Of a DNA stretch of 64,000 bases, positions 1-10,148 are shown piece after piece. The notes under the pieces were generated by a model. The model searched no databases. It was not told the DNA's origin and saw nothing but the letters and a program-made list of their open reading frames with translations. The position numbers and the translations under genes are program-made. Origin of the DNA: Dastarcus helophoroides (lineage: Eukaryota > Arthropoda > Insecta > Coleoptera > Bothrideridae); the NCBI GenBank assembly GCA_028583605.1, contig CM053326.1, positions 1,296,350-1,360,349 of the forward strand. The letters run 5' to 3'. The stretch's first letter is position 1. Every line of letters starts with the position of its first letter.

Positions 1-600
1 TTTTTATGAGAGTTAGTTTTTATTTTATTTATATTTGTAATTTATTGTGGAAGTAAATTTTTATTTTTCCTTAATTTTTTACCTTTTTCTTAAATTTTGA
101 GAACATTGGAAATTACAGATTTTTTTTATAAATGTAGAGGTTTGTTACAAACAGTTTTTTCTCGAAATTTTGAATTTACACTTTTACTACAAAATTTCGA
201 CTTTGAATTCATTTTGACCAAACAAGATGTTTCGTAACTGGACAGCCAACGTTAAATGTAAAGTCTAATAAATAAAAATAAAGAAAAACTTGCTCTCCTA
301 TAGCGTTTCATTTAGGAAATATTCATTAAAAAATATTAATTATTTGTTCGTTTATTTGAACAATTTCAACATAAATCATTACAAAAAAAAAGTGCAGTTA
401 CGAAACATCATGATTTTTTATTTTCCGAACTGTCAACTTAAATTTCTTAGCATTTGACTCAAAATACCGCGAATCTTTTTAAAATAAATATCGAAGTTTT
501 TTCTTTCTTTTTATTTTTTTTATTTCTTCTGCAAAACTTCGATTGTTAATCCAACATTTTAACTCTTACTGGAAATTTCCCCTTTTTTCGAAATTGCAGG
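1..600. other. AT-rich non-coding stretch
   Basis: This stretch has no gene-like reading frame and no clear repeat unit. It is AT-rich with scattered TTTCGA-like words similar to the decayed satellite found elsewhere in the window. Confidence 0.5.
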
Positions 601-631
601 AGAACAGTTTACTTCACAAATTGAACTACAA

Positions 632-720
632 ATCTTGTCCCCTGAAACCAAAAAAGATTAAAAAACACAACAGAGGTTGCGTTTTGTGTTTCAATTTTTG
701 AAAGGACCAGTTCGTTCCTT
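632..720. repeat. Rearranged Penelope-like element tail fragment
   Basis: The segment starts with the reverse complement of the element tail (GTCCCCTGAAACCA, then AAAGATTAAAAAACACAAC). It continues with the forward-strand tail end (TGTGTTTCAATTTTTGAA and GGACCAGTTCGTTCC). The same words occur in order at 8400-8490 behind the GIY-YIG reading frame. Two short opposite-orientation pieces joined together point to a rearranged or twin-primed insertion. Confidence 0.6.
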
Positions 721-744
721 CAAGCTTACTTTACACTATCTTGT

Positions 745-1440
745 TTTTACACGACCTTGAGTTCCCAAGACATGTGATTTTGAACTCACATGAGCTCAAG
801 GCCACGTGAGTTTAAGCTCATGTGATCTTTATCTTATGACATTGAGTTCGTACCAACTTGAAATTATGTAACGTTAAACTCACGCAACTTAAGTTATTGT
901 GATCTTAAACTGAAATGACCTTGAGCACGTGATCTTGGACGCATGTGACCTTGAACACAAGTAACTTTGACTTCGCGTAACCTTCAACACAAGCAACTGT
1001 GACCTCATGTGACTTTGAACATGCGCAACCTTGACACCACGTGACTTTGAACACGTACAACCTTGTTTTTAAACGACCTTGAGTTCCCAAAACCTGTGAT
1101 CTTGAACTTACATGAGGTCAAGGCCACGTGTGTTTCAGCTCATGTGATCTTCCTCTTATGACATTGAGTTCGTACGAACTCAATGTCATTTAAAATCAAG
1201 TAACGTTGAACTCACGCGACTTTAAATTAGTGTGATCTTGAACTCGAATGACCTTGAGCACGTAATCTTGGACTCACTCACATGCGACCTCAACCTCACG
1301 TGACCTTAAACGCGTGCAACCTTGACTCCATATGACCTTGAACATATGCAGTCTTGACCGCACGTGACCTTGGACATATACAATCACGTAACCTTGAACA
1401 TGTGCGACCTTTACCACACGTGACCTTGAACTCGGGTTAC
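745..1440. repeat. Degenerate minisatellite with TGACCTTGA and CACGTG words
   Basis: A degenerate unit of roughly 15-20 bp repeats throughout, alternating TGACCTTGA-like and CACGTG/CATGTG-like words. Five exact TGACCTTGA copies lie at 916, 946, 1249, 1333 and 1421, all on the same strand, with many one-base variants. A higher-order unit of 322 bp is visible: the segment from about 751 (CGACCTTGAGTTCCC) recurs from about 1073 with the same order of sub-repeats. The array abuts the 3' end of the LINE. TGACCTTGA is the reverse complement of TCAAGGTCA, the monomeric binding site of FTZ-F1/ERR-type nuclear receptors. Any regulatory role is inference. Confidence 0.75.
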
Positions 1441-1616
1441 AACAGTTTATTTTATTTATTTATTTACAATTCCCAACAGGCTAGCCCAGTTACAGGGTAG
1501 GGATTACAATTATCAAAAATTTAAATATAGGTATTACAGGATAATTAATTATAGAAATTATAGATATTACTAAGATCTATTTTACGAATATTTGAGATAA
1601 AACAATTTAACGTGCA

Positions 1617-1969
1617 TTAGAATATGTCAACTTCTCTATTAATTTTATTTCCAATAATACCAAACTGGCTTATTGGCCCTAACTCATACATATTTGTCCT
1701 TGGCTGGGATACATAAAATGTGTCTTCTGATCGGCTATTGATTCTTGGCACTTTTATTGGTAGCAAGGATAAAATGTACATGTCTTCGGTTAAATTGTGC
1801 AGGATCTTATATAAATATATTGCACTTGCTTGGATCCTCCTTTGTTCTAATGTTTGATACGAATATCTCTTTAGTAGATCCACATAATGTCCAAAGTTAT
1901 TATAATTACCGGTTTCTTTAAAGTGTAGATATTTCATAAATTTTTTTTGCACCATTTCAACATTGTTTA
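1617..1969 (-). pseudogene. LINE ORF2, C-terminal part
   Basis: This fragment reads INNVEMVQKKFMKYLHFK and then LEQRRIQASAIYLYKILHN, the typical C-terminal tail of Jockey/CR1-like ORF2 proteins after the reverse transcriptase. It directly continues the frame that ends SIVWSPQYAVY near 4134. The reading frame appears to end near 1617. The 3' UTR and tail run from there to about 1447. Confidence 0.75.
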
Positions 1970-1973
1970 TATA

Positions 1974-4129
1974 TGTTAGGATCAAACACCGATTTCTGCC
2001 AATGGCCGAAGAAAACGGCCATTGGCAGAAATCGGGCAGAAACAGTACGGAGGGATACAGACGATGACGGAACTGATGAAATATCAATGAAATCGGAGTC
2101 GGCTAAGGTAAACTCATTACGACCGTACAGCGACTGCAAACTTCCACCTTTCGTACCTGAAAATTGATTTAAAAGTGGGTTAAGCATACAATCCGAATTA
2201 ATTTACCTACCAAGCTGATAAAGTCCACTGTCGTTAACGCCAAGTACAATAGCTAACACATTTCTTGGGGCAAGCCTACCTCTATCAACATCAGGTACGC
2301 GAACAATAACAGTTCTTCCTACATCAATGGGTGGCAAGTTCGAGTTGGACAGATAAACCATTTTCTCGGCTTGTTTTTCAAGTCCACTTTTGGCCTGCTC
2401 CCGTACATCATTTATTTTTTCACTTCTCAAACATCGGTTACATTTAATGTTCTGTTCACCTCCTCCATTTCCTTCGTTAGTTGTCCCGCAAATATTGTGA
2501 ACGGGTAAGGAACACACTAAACATTTATGACTATCTAAAACTTCATTTGTGCAAATTGTGCACACATCTTTTCCTTGTTCTTCATTTTCAGTGTTCCTTC
2601 TGTTTGTCAAATTATCTTCCTCATCTAAGCAAAAATGTCCGTCCTCACGCATGCGTGGGTTTGTTTGATCAAACAACTTTTGCAGCTCTTCTGTTTCATC
2701 GTTTGCCAAGAGTTCCTTCGGAAGTGATGAATCTTTCAGCCCAATCCTCTGAGGTGTGCCAAACATAGCTTCATAAGGACTTTTAGTTATTCCTGCATGC
2801 AGGGAACGATTTTTATTACTTTGCACAAATCACAGCCCTTAAGACTATTTGTTTGTGTTTTCGTCTGCCATCCATGTAACTAGCATATCTCTTACATCCT
2901 GATTCGATCTCTCTACGGACCCTTGACTTTGGGAATGGCGAGGTTTTCCATGCACCAGCTTCAAACCGGGCCACATTTCAGAAAGATTTTGTACTATGCG
3001 GTTTGCAAATTCTCTGCCATTGTCACTTTGTAGAACCATGGGTGCGCCAAACAAACAGAAAATGTCTACTAAATGATAAGCAACTTCTTCGGCTGTTTTT
3101 GATTTTAATGCCCTTAGTACCGTGAATTTTGTTAAGTGGTCTTGGTAATTGAGGATAAAACGTCTGGTTCACTTTGCATGTCAATTAAATCTACTTGACA
3201 GCGAGAGTTCATTTCATCTGTTACAATTGGCTTTACAACTAAACCTTTTCTTTTCACTTTCTTTTTTAATTGGCATTGTTCGCAAAGTGATAAATAAACC
3301 TCAATTATTTGCCGCGTTATGTTACAATATTTTCTTTTTAGCTCACAATCCATAACTGAAAATAAAGAAATAAATAGATTTATATCCCAGCGAAAAACCG
3401 TAGAAAAAAAAATAACAAACCTCGTAATCTCTTGTATCCTGTCCCTATATGCGCCGAATGAATGATGTCAAATAATTCGTCTGTCGTGCAAATGTAACGC
3501 AACTCAGCAGTTTCCTCCGTCCTGCTCTCTATTAGCTTTTCGGTTTCACCAATTTTCAAAATATCGTTCCTTTTTTAATCGTCGCCGTTGTTTTGAAGTA
3601 ATTGTTTCACCGTTACTCTTACATGCTTTTGCTAATTTTACATCTGCAAGTATTTGATCGTATCTTTCTCTTGTAAAAATGTTGCTACGATCATTGCTAT
3701 CACTTATGACTTTTTGAAAATCATCAAGATCTTCTATGGCACTAGTACACATACTAGTACACATTTTTAACCTACCACCTATCACAATTGCACCAAACTG
3801 CTTACTACCCACTACACACTCGAATAAAGATAGATTTAGCCAGTGTACATGTTGGGACAAGTACAAAATCGGCTTTTGTACGTTTCGTTTATGTGCTCAA
3901 CGCGTTCTGGTATAGCTGCTAATGCCAGAACGCGTTCTGGCTATTTTCAGAAAGCGCGAATTATTCAACAGCTTCGCTTTCTGGCAGTCGTGAGACATCC
4001 AGAACGCGTCCTGGTCTATATCAAACGGCCAGAAAGCGATATTTCGGACATTGGCAGTTTGCTGGTGGCCAAAACGCGTTTTGGCCGTTTTCTTCGGCTA
4101 TTGGCCGAAATCGGTGTTTGATCCTAACA
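1974..4129 (-). mobile_element. Ginger-like DNA transposon with gypsy-type integrase, nested in the LINE
   Basis: The element is 2,156 bp. Both ends carry a terminal inverted repeat of about 47 bp starting TGTTAGGATCAAACACC, with about two mismatches between ends. It is flanked by TATA at 1970-1973 and again at 4130-4133. Deleting the element and one TATA restores the LINE reading frame. It carries a minus-strand integrase with an H2C2-like zinc-binding domain, a DDE core and a C-terminal cysteine-rich finger. TIRs beginning TGTNR, 4-bp duplications and integrases related to Ty3/gypsy elements are the described traits of Ginger elements; vertebrate KRBA2-like genes look like this integrase. 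The integrase frame is broken, so this copy is probably inactive. Confidence 0.8.
2203..3866 (-). pseudogene. Ginger-like integrase (frameshifted)
   Basis: The integrase would cut and join the ends of the Ginger element. In minus-strand order I see: an N-terminal segment at 3866-3546 with FTRERYDQIL and KQRRRLKKERYF; an H2C2-type zinc-binding segment at 3353-3132 with CEQCQLKKK; then the catalytic core with aspartate in VDLIDMQSEPD, aspartate in LQSDNGREFAN, and glutamate in SQSQGSVERSNQD. The C-terminal part at 2826-2203 has SPYEAMFG followed by a cysteine-rich finger (CTICTNEV, CLVCSLPVHNIC, CNRC). Between the zinc domain and the core the frame shifts near 3160. Another break lies near 2840. 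The three catalytic residues are still visible, but the gene is disrupted. Confidence 0.75.
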
Positions 4130-4133
4130 TATA

Positions 4134-6540
4134 CACTGCATACTGTGGGGACCAGACAATACTACAGTATTCCAAGTTACTTCTTACTAAACTGGTATTT
4201 AACAGTTTTATGGCCGCAATATCGATGAATTCTTGAGTATTCCTTACCATGAAGCCAAATTTCCTTATGTTATTTTTTATTGTTGTCTCGATGTGGTATA
4301 TAAATGTTAAATGAGAGTCAGTATAAACTCCCAGATCCTTAACTTTGTCCAAGCAGGTAATAGATCATCCATCATGTAATTAAAATTAATTATTTGCTTT
4401 TTCTGTGATATGGCCAAAACGGAACATTTGGAAAAATTTAGAAATAATTTATTCTCAGCACCCCATTTTGTTACCGACTGTATATCTTCTTGCAATTGAA
4501 TGCAATCATTTATAGAGGTAATTTCCGAGTAGAATTTGAAGTCGTTTGCAAAAAGTAATTTTTTCGAGTGCTTGATAACTTGAGGTAAATCATTTACAAA
4601 AAGTAGAAATAAAAGTGGCCCCAAATTTGAACCCTGGGGTATCCCTGAAGTTGGCAAAAAGATATTAGAGCAAAATCCATTGATCTTTACAAACCTTTTT
4701 CGGTTTGTTAGATACGACATTAGCAAATTAATTAGTGTATCATGAATATTAAAACCATTTAATTTGAATATAAGTAGATGATGGTCCAACTTATCAAACG
4801 ATTTCGACATGATTATATCCAGCTGACTGTTCCTATTTATTGCCTCTCTACCATCTTGTACTAAGTTTACTAGATTTGTTACCGTTGACCAGTGGGGCAT
4901 AAACCCATGTTGGGTCTCTGTAATTTCCATTTTTACCTCGCTAAAAATTAGATCATACACGATGATTTCAAAAACTTTTAATATTGCACTAATAACTGCC
5001 ACAGGTCTATAATTTATGATTAAATTTTTGGCTCCTGCTTTGTATATCGGGGTCAATCTACATGTTTTCCAATAATCTGGATAGAGCCCACATTTTAGAC
5101 TTAAATTGAATAAGAATACAAGTGATGAAGTTAGAGCTTCCTTACAACCTTTCACTACGTAAGGAGGTATATTGTCGGTTCCAGCTGACTTGCTTGATTT
5201 AAGTTTTTTTATTGCCTGATATACATTTTCTGCTGTAATTGTTAAACTAATGATAGTGTTATTCTTGTTTAATTTATCGTTGTCCAGCGTTTCAGGCTGA
5301 TATACAGCCTGAAAGTGTGCGGCAAATGCTTTGGCAATATCACTACCGGTTTCAAGCTCATTCTCGTCAAAATACATTTTTGAGGGATTACATTTCTGTC
5401 CTTTTTTGAATTTACATATTTCCAAAAATTTTTTGGATCCTGGATGACTGTTGCACATGAAAAATATAGTTATTATATGCACTATTTATTTCAGTTTTGA
5501 GAAGGTTTCTGACTTCATTATATTCGTTTGTATAAAATAGACTGTTTGTTCGCTTATACTTTCTCCTATACTTCTTCTTTAGTTTCAATTTTTTAATAAC
5601 GCTTTTGTTGTACCATGTTGGATATTTGCTTCTGCGTTTTAGTTTTTTTGGCACACATAAATCGAATATTTCATAAATTTTATCATAAAATTTCTTTACT
5701 GCAAGATTTATATCCTTATATGCGTATAAGAAGCTCCAATCAGTCCTTTGGGTAATATTATATAAGCCCAAGTAGTCTGCTCTTTTGAAGTTATATACAT
5801 ATTCTTTTGCACTGGAACATTGCTTAGGTACTTTAATATACTTTATGTCTGCATGAAGAGACGGATGATGTTTATCTTCATTTGAGGATGGACTATCACA
5901 TTTGTTTACCTTAACCTTAAGGTTGCTTAATATGACATCTAAAATTACTTGGTTTTGATTTAGTATTGTATTATGTTGGTTGAAGTTTGCATATTCCATA
6001 ATAAATCGAACTACCTTCTTCCTTGCTGTGTCAAATTCGTGTTCATCGTATATGAACTCCGGACTGTTGAAATCTCCAACAACAACATTTTTTGCATTTT
6101 TTACAACTAAGGATTCAAGTGCTGCTTGAAATACAGATTAATAAGTTGTTATACCGCTCTTGGGTGGTACGCAGCATAAATAAAACAATTTACTGTATTT
6201 ATTTTTACACAGATACCTTCTGTTTTGTTCAAATATTTCGACTAATTCAGAATGAATAGTATTTAAAACAGCAACCAAAACTCCTCCCCCTTTGTTTTTC
6301 CCGGATGCAACTTTATCTCTATCATTTCTAAAAACTTTATAATCTGACTGAATAATTCTGAATTATTAACCGAATTGTCAAGCCATGTTTCGGTTAATGT
6401 TAGCGTATTTTGATAGAACACAATTCATTTGGAAATGCAAACCTCTAATGTTTTGGTAATATAAGCTTAATTTATGTAAAGGACAGGAGTTTTCTTTTGG
6501 TATATTTGTTGATAATTGTTTAGGAGAGAGTAATTGCTAT
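4134..6540 (-). pseudogene. LINE ORF2, N-terminal part: endonuclease and reverse transcriptase
   Basis: This part encodes the endonuclease/reverse-transcriptase polyprotein of the LINE. Near 6500-6000 the broken frame shows endonuclease landmarks in order: YYQNIRGL, LTETWLDNSV, GGGVLVAV, and VVVGDFNSP near 6070, followed by LDVILSN. The reverse transcriptase occupies about 5480-4350 and shows QHGFM, SKSFDKLDHHLL, GIPQGSNLGPLLFLLFVNDL and LFANDFKFYSE. The catalytic box reads FAND where FADD or YADD is expected, so the first of the paired aspartates is lost. With the frameshifts, this copy should be dead. The region continues at 1969-1617 beyond the inserted transposon. Confidence 0.85.
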
Positions 6541-6544
6541 TTTG

Positions 6545-7653
6545 AACCAAAGAGGTCAAGCTTAAATTTTTTATGAACCTTACCGTAGGCGAAACATTTG
6601 GCATAATCCCACACCGCATGATTTACATCAATGTCTTCCTTCTGGTTTTGTTTGACATTTATACAATTGCTACACTTGAATTGCTCTTTGCTGACAATGC
6701 ATGATTTTACATCATGGTTTTCCGAGCATAAGAGACAGACAACTGCCCGATTTCATGATTTATGGCTGTGATTGAAATTATTACATTTAAAACATCGAGG
6801 CACTTGCAGAGCATCATGTACTGTACATACATCTAAGCCTATTAATAAGTGACCATTGCTTGTTACCTAAGTATGTAAGTCGACCTGCAATGTGGCCTGA
6901 AAATTTTTATTGTTCTTCTTTGTGGGCCAGAGGCGCAGTATTTCACATTCAGAGTTTTCAGTAAATAAGTCCTTATTCTGCATGTGTATATGTTGTGATA
7001 AGGTAGCATTCTCAAATTTCTGAGATAATCCAACAACTCTTATACGTGGGCGGATACTTTTTAGCTCGTGAACCTCGTAGTTGTCGGTCAGTTTTCCCCT
7101 ACAATTTCTTTGAGCTTGCTTGACTTGCCATCGGAGTTACATTCAACAACGATTCCACCATGTTTTATGGGTTTTACTTTATTGATACATATTTGAGTAC
7201 TGCCAGGATCAATATTTTTCAGGATATCGCATTTTGTTTGTAAATTATCCTGATTTTTATTTTTTGGTTTTATAGTTATTTTTGTTTGTTTTCTAGAGAG
7301 AGCCTGAGAGTGGGATACTTGCGTAGTAGAATGAGAAGATTGTGTCGAAATATTGGAAAGCTTCTCTGTTAAATTTCTCATAAAGTCTCCTCTCAACATT
7401 TCCAATTTATTCGTTACCTCTGTAAATAGTGTCGCACATTCTGATTCAATCTTTTCTCTAATGCTGATTTTGTTAGATATAGTTGAGCAAGCTTTGCATT
7501 TCCAGGATAAACCTTGTACCTCCGTTAGAACTGCATAGAATTCAGAGGGAATTCCAATGCATGGAATATGGAACTGATTGTCGCAGGACCATCATAAGAA
7601 ACACCTGGTTTGTTGCGAGAGATAGCGCTATCACATATCCCACAACGGGGCAT
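6545..7653 (-). pseudogene. LINE ORF1 (gag-like, broken)
   Basis: ORF1 encodes the nucleic-acid-binding protein of a non-LTR retrotransposon. I place the start at the ATG ending at 7653, which opens MPRCGICDSAIS, a cysteine-paired PHD-like N-terminus. An intact stretch at 7405-7088 contains the gag-like segment KVKPIKHGGIVVEC. Toward the C-terminus (about 6800-6650) there are zinc-knuckle-like cysteine/histidine groups such as CLLCSENHDVKSC. The frame is broken in several places, so no functional product is expected. ORF2 follows downstream on the same strand, as in two-ORF LINEs. Confidence 0.65.
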
Positions 7654-7752
7654 GGTTTTGTCGCGGCGCCCTATTATCACCTGGTTGCTTATGCAGCAAT
7701 ATGCCATCAATACTATTATTATAAAATTATTTATATTAATTAGCTAGGCAAC

Positions 7753-8241
7753 TTGTCGAGTCACTATTGTTCTTCTATATTCGAATTGATCATCAACACT
7801 TTGTCCATCATGTGTGGAATTTTACGAAACCAGGGTTTTCGGGTTATTTATACTTCTAACGGAAAATTAAATTCGCTTTTGGGTAGTTTAAAGGATAAAG
7901 TAGAGCAAACAGATAAGTCTGGTATTTACCAAATTTCATGTAGGGATTGTCCTCAAAAGTATGTCGGGCAAACTAGACGATCTCTTAAAATCCGACTGAA
8001 AGAACATTTGGCTCATTTGAGGTACGGAAGAACTGAGAAGTCAAGTGTGGCTCGACATGCTTTTGAATTAGATCATAGGATAGATAATAATATTAAATTG
8101 TTAAGAGTAGTTAATAAGAATTATATGTTAAATGCATGTGAGAGCTTAGACATCCATAAGGCTGGAAACAACCTTATGAATGGTTGCGCTGGACCTTTAG
8201 GCCATTCATCTCTGTTAAAAATAGTTAAGGTTGATAGATAA
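7753..8241 (+). CDS. GIY-YIG endonuclease domain of Penelope-like element (partial)
   Basis: The frame encodes the C-terminal endonuclease of a Penelope-like element, which nicks target DNA for retrotransposition. The sequence shows NQGFRVIYTSNGKL, then GIYQISCRDC, then KYVGQTRRSLKIRLKEH, so both the GIY and the YVG halves of the motif are present. They are followed by the conserved arginine in the R-x3-R-x-KEH helix and by the glutamate in a later ESLDI segment. The first ATG near 7753 is probably not a real start: the natural polyprotein would extend upstream into the missing reverse transcriptase. The frame is open through to its stop, unlike the adjacent LINE. Confidence 0.75.
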   Translation: MSSHYCSSIFELIINTLSIMCGILRNQGFRVIYTSNGKLNSLLGSLKDKVEQTDKSGIYQISCRDCPQKYVGQTRRSLKIRLKEHLAHLRYGRTEKSSVARHAFELDHRIDNNIKLLRVVNKNYMLNACESLDIHKAGNNLMNGCAGPLGHSSLLKIVKVDR

Positions 8242-8355
8242 GAAATTGTGACACAACGACGTGTATGATTGGATGCGCGTTCGGGTGCGGCCGATCACGC
8301 ACGAAGTGAATATTCTTAGTATATAAGGGTTAATTTTAAGATTAGATGTTAGTTT

Positions 8356-8396
8356 CTCTCTGAAGATGACAGCTTGGCTGTCGAAACGCGTTAGAG
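8356..8396 (+). ncRNA. Hammerhead-ribozyme-like motif in Penelope-like tail
   Basis: In order the sequence has CTCT (stem I), CTGAAGA (matches the CUGANGA core), a T, the stem-loop GACAGC-TTG-GCTGTC (stem II), GAAA core, a very short stem III within ACGCGT, T, and AGAG, which pairs with the first CTCT. All invariant hammerhead core positions are present. The one oddity is the extra T before stem II. Penelope-like elements are known to carry hammerhead motifs with minimal stem III. Activity is not shown by sequence. Confidence 0.55.
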
Positions 8397-9218
8397 CAAC
8401 CTTTGTTGTTTTTTTAATTTTTCTTGGTTTCAGGGGACAAGTTCTGTGTTTCAATTTTTGAAGATAACCAAGGACCAGTCCGTTCCATCAAAAATACTGA
8501 TTCTTATCCAAATAATGCATCATGAGTATCCATGAGTATTGAAAATTGGTAATTTCAAATTATTTTCCTAAAACTTAGACTTTGAAATAGAATTTATAAA
8601 AAAAAAGTCGAAATTACAAGATTTCTAAAATTTCCATTTTACAAATGTCAATTTTTATTGATTTTTATTTTTATTTATTTTCTTAAGCTCGAATTTAGAA
8701 TTCATATTTTCTTAAACTCGAATTTAGAATTCGGAATTTGAGATTTAAGTCAAAATTCTGGAAAAAACTTTGAACAAAATAATGCCAGAAATTTAAAAAT
8801 TTTTCACGGAATTTTGAAATTAAAAAAGATGTTGCTGGAATTTTTTCCAAATAATTTTTTTTCGACTTTTTTTATCTGGAATGTTAGTTTACTTAAAAAT
8901 TTAAAAAATAAGTTTTTCTTTTGCTATTTTCATTTTGACTGGAAAGTAAAGGCTGAAAATTTAAAGCTATCATCTTCAGAGAGATACTCAAAAATCGTTT
9001 CAAGTTTTCAAAGAAATTTGAAATTCTCTAAAAGGAAAAGTTGTGCAAAATGTCAAAATGGGGAATTTTAGAAATGTAAAAATTTTTAAGTCGGATATTT
9101 AAAAAGAGCGAAATTTAAAAACAGATATTAAGAAAATCTAAATTTTGAAATAAAGTTGAAATTTTGAGAAAAGTTCTTACCTTCACAAAAAGGCAAAATA
9201 AGAAAATTAAATAACCCT

Positions 9219-9432
9219 TTCCACTCCAAGCCTTTTTTTCTTTTTATTGCGCTGTTGCCACGTATCGTAGTAAGTGTGAGATGGCTTTATCAAAAATTTT
9301 AGTAAAAAAAATCCCATTTTTTAAAAATTGTCCGCAAAAAGAAGTATTACACTACGTCGAGTGTCACTCGACAGTGGAGCTGGTGGAACAAAATCAATGT
9401 CGAGTGACCCTCGACATTGGAGTGGAAAGCGA
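9219..9432. mobile_element. Short TIR element (MITE-like)
   Basis: The ends carry CTTTCCACTCCAA and its reverse complement TTGGAGTGGAAAG, about 210 bp apart. Just inside the right end is a small hairpin-like GTCGAGTG/CACTCGAC pair and a second GTCGAGTG. There is no coding capacity. The ends faintly resemble piggyBac-type termini, but no TTAA duplication was found, so the class is open. Confidence 0.45.
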
Positions 9433-9524
9433 TAATCAAAAATGAGGAAATTAAAAAAAAAATCGAAATTTGTAGAAAAATGTTGAAATTTAAAAAAATG
9501 GAATCCATTTAACTCGTTGAAGTA

Positions 9525-9807
9525 GTGACTGTGACAATGGTGAGTTAGGTCGGGTGACATATCAGATAGGTTGTCTCATCATTTTAGTCGACAAAAAAAA
9601 AGTTGTCTCCAGGATAATTCCTGGAGACGACTTTTTTAATAATTTATTTAATAAACTTTAAATAATTTTGCTAATGCAAAATTATTTCGAACAACATCCG
9701 AAATTATTCAAAACATTTAAATCGGTTTCAGTTATGGATTCGGATATTTTTTTATTTCGGATATCCAACAGTTTCGGCTACGGTTACAGAGCTCCATAAC
9801 ATCCCTA
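9525..9807 (-). repeat. Dispersed repeat R1, copy 1 (hAT-like end TAGGGATG)
   Basis: Read on the minus strand it begins TAGGGATGTTATGGAGCTCTG-like, continues with CCGAAAC and ATATCCGAA words, and ends near a GTGACAATGG/GTCACC segment. The same order occurs on the plus strand at 26690-26905 inside bsf intron 2. This copy also contains a perfect 10-bp-arm hairpin (GTCTCCAGGA, 4-base loop) near 9605-9630. It has no coding capacity. A non-autonomous DNA transposon is likely from the TAGGG-type end, but target duplications were not resolved. Confidence 0.5.
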
Positions 9808-10148
9808 CTTAGAAACGAAGTAAGTATGGGATGGAATCTAAAATTTCTTTTATAAATGACAAAACTTTTCAAAAAATTTTAGTTTTTAAATCCGTATCTA
9901 AATTGAAACACTTCGCCTAGGTCAAAGCTTCGGTCTATGTTGGGTCGAAACTAGCCGAAACTAGAAACTTAACTTGGCTCGGGCTCTAAAAATAATTCAT
10001 TAAATTATACCAATTCGGACGTTGAATAAAAATTTTATTTATTATTAAAAAAAATGCATGTACTTTTTGAACATTTATTAATTAAATTATAATAATTTAT
10101 ATACATTATCAATGTCGCTTCCATTGATTCCATTGTACTGTCAGCATT
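9808..10148. other. Intergenic, 3' flank of ZAD gene 1
   Basis: I see no gene and no repeat here. It holds the probable 3' UTR side of the minus-strand zinc-finger gene: minus-strand TTAATAAA-like and AATAAA-like words occur near 10025-10080, but no single polyadenylation signal stands out. Confidence 0.4.

Larger units (their letters stand above)
1447..7740 (-). mobile_element. Non-LTR retrotransposon (Jockey/CR1-like LINE), interrupted and decayed
   Basis: On the minus strand the order is: 5' end near 7740, ORF1 (about 7653-6545), ORF2 with apurinic-type endonuclease and reverse transcriptase (about 6540-1617), a short 3' UTR, and a terminal run of TAAA-type repeats near 1447-1470. The reading frames carry several frameshifts and stops. 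A DNA transposon (1974-4129) is inserted in the ORF2 C-terminal region. Removing it together with one copy of the TATA duplication joins the ORF2 frame smoothly. The 5' end directly abuts the Penelope-like fragment, so the LINE may have landed in that element. The clade (Jockey versus CR1) is inferred only from the general look of the RT and of ORF1. Confidence 0.85.
7745..8490 (+). mobile_element. Penelope-like element, 3'-terminal fragment
   Basis: This is the 3' part of a Penelope-like retroelement: the end of its polyprotein with a GIY-YIG endonuclease, then a 3' tail to about 8490. The reverse-transcriptase half is missing; the fragment begins where the LINE ends. The tail contains a hammerhead-like motif at 8356-8396 and ends with TTGGTTTCAGGGGACAAG and GGACCAGTCCGTTCC. 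The tail is found again, without the coding part, at 632-720, 30945-31130, 31870-32000, 34940-35095 and 63640-63720, so this family has been mobile or has spread in this genome. Confidence 0.8.

Noticed and set aside
8814..9071. 85-codon frame in the AT-rich intergenic region
   Set aside because: Composition-driven (F, K, L, S rich), no motif, no neighbouring splice signals of note.
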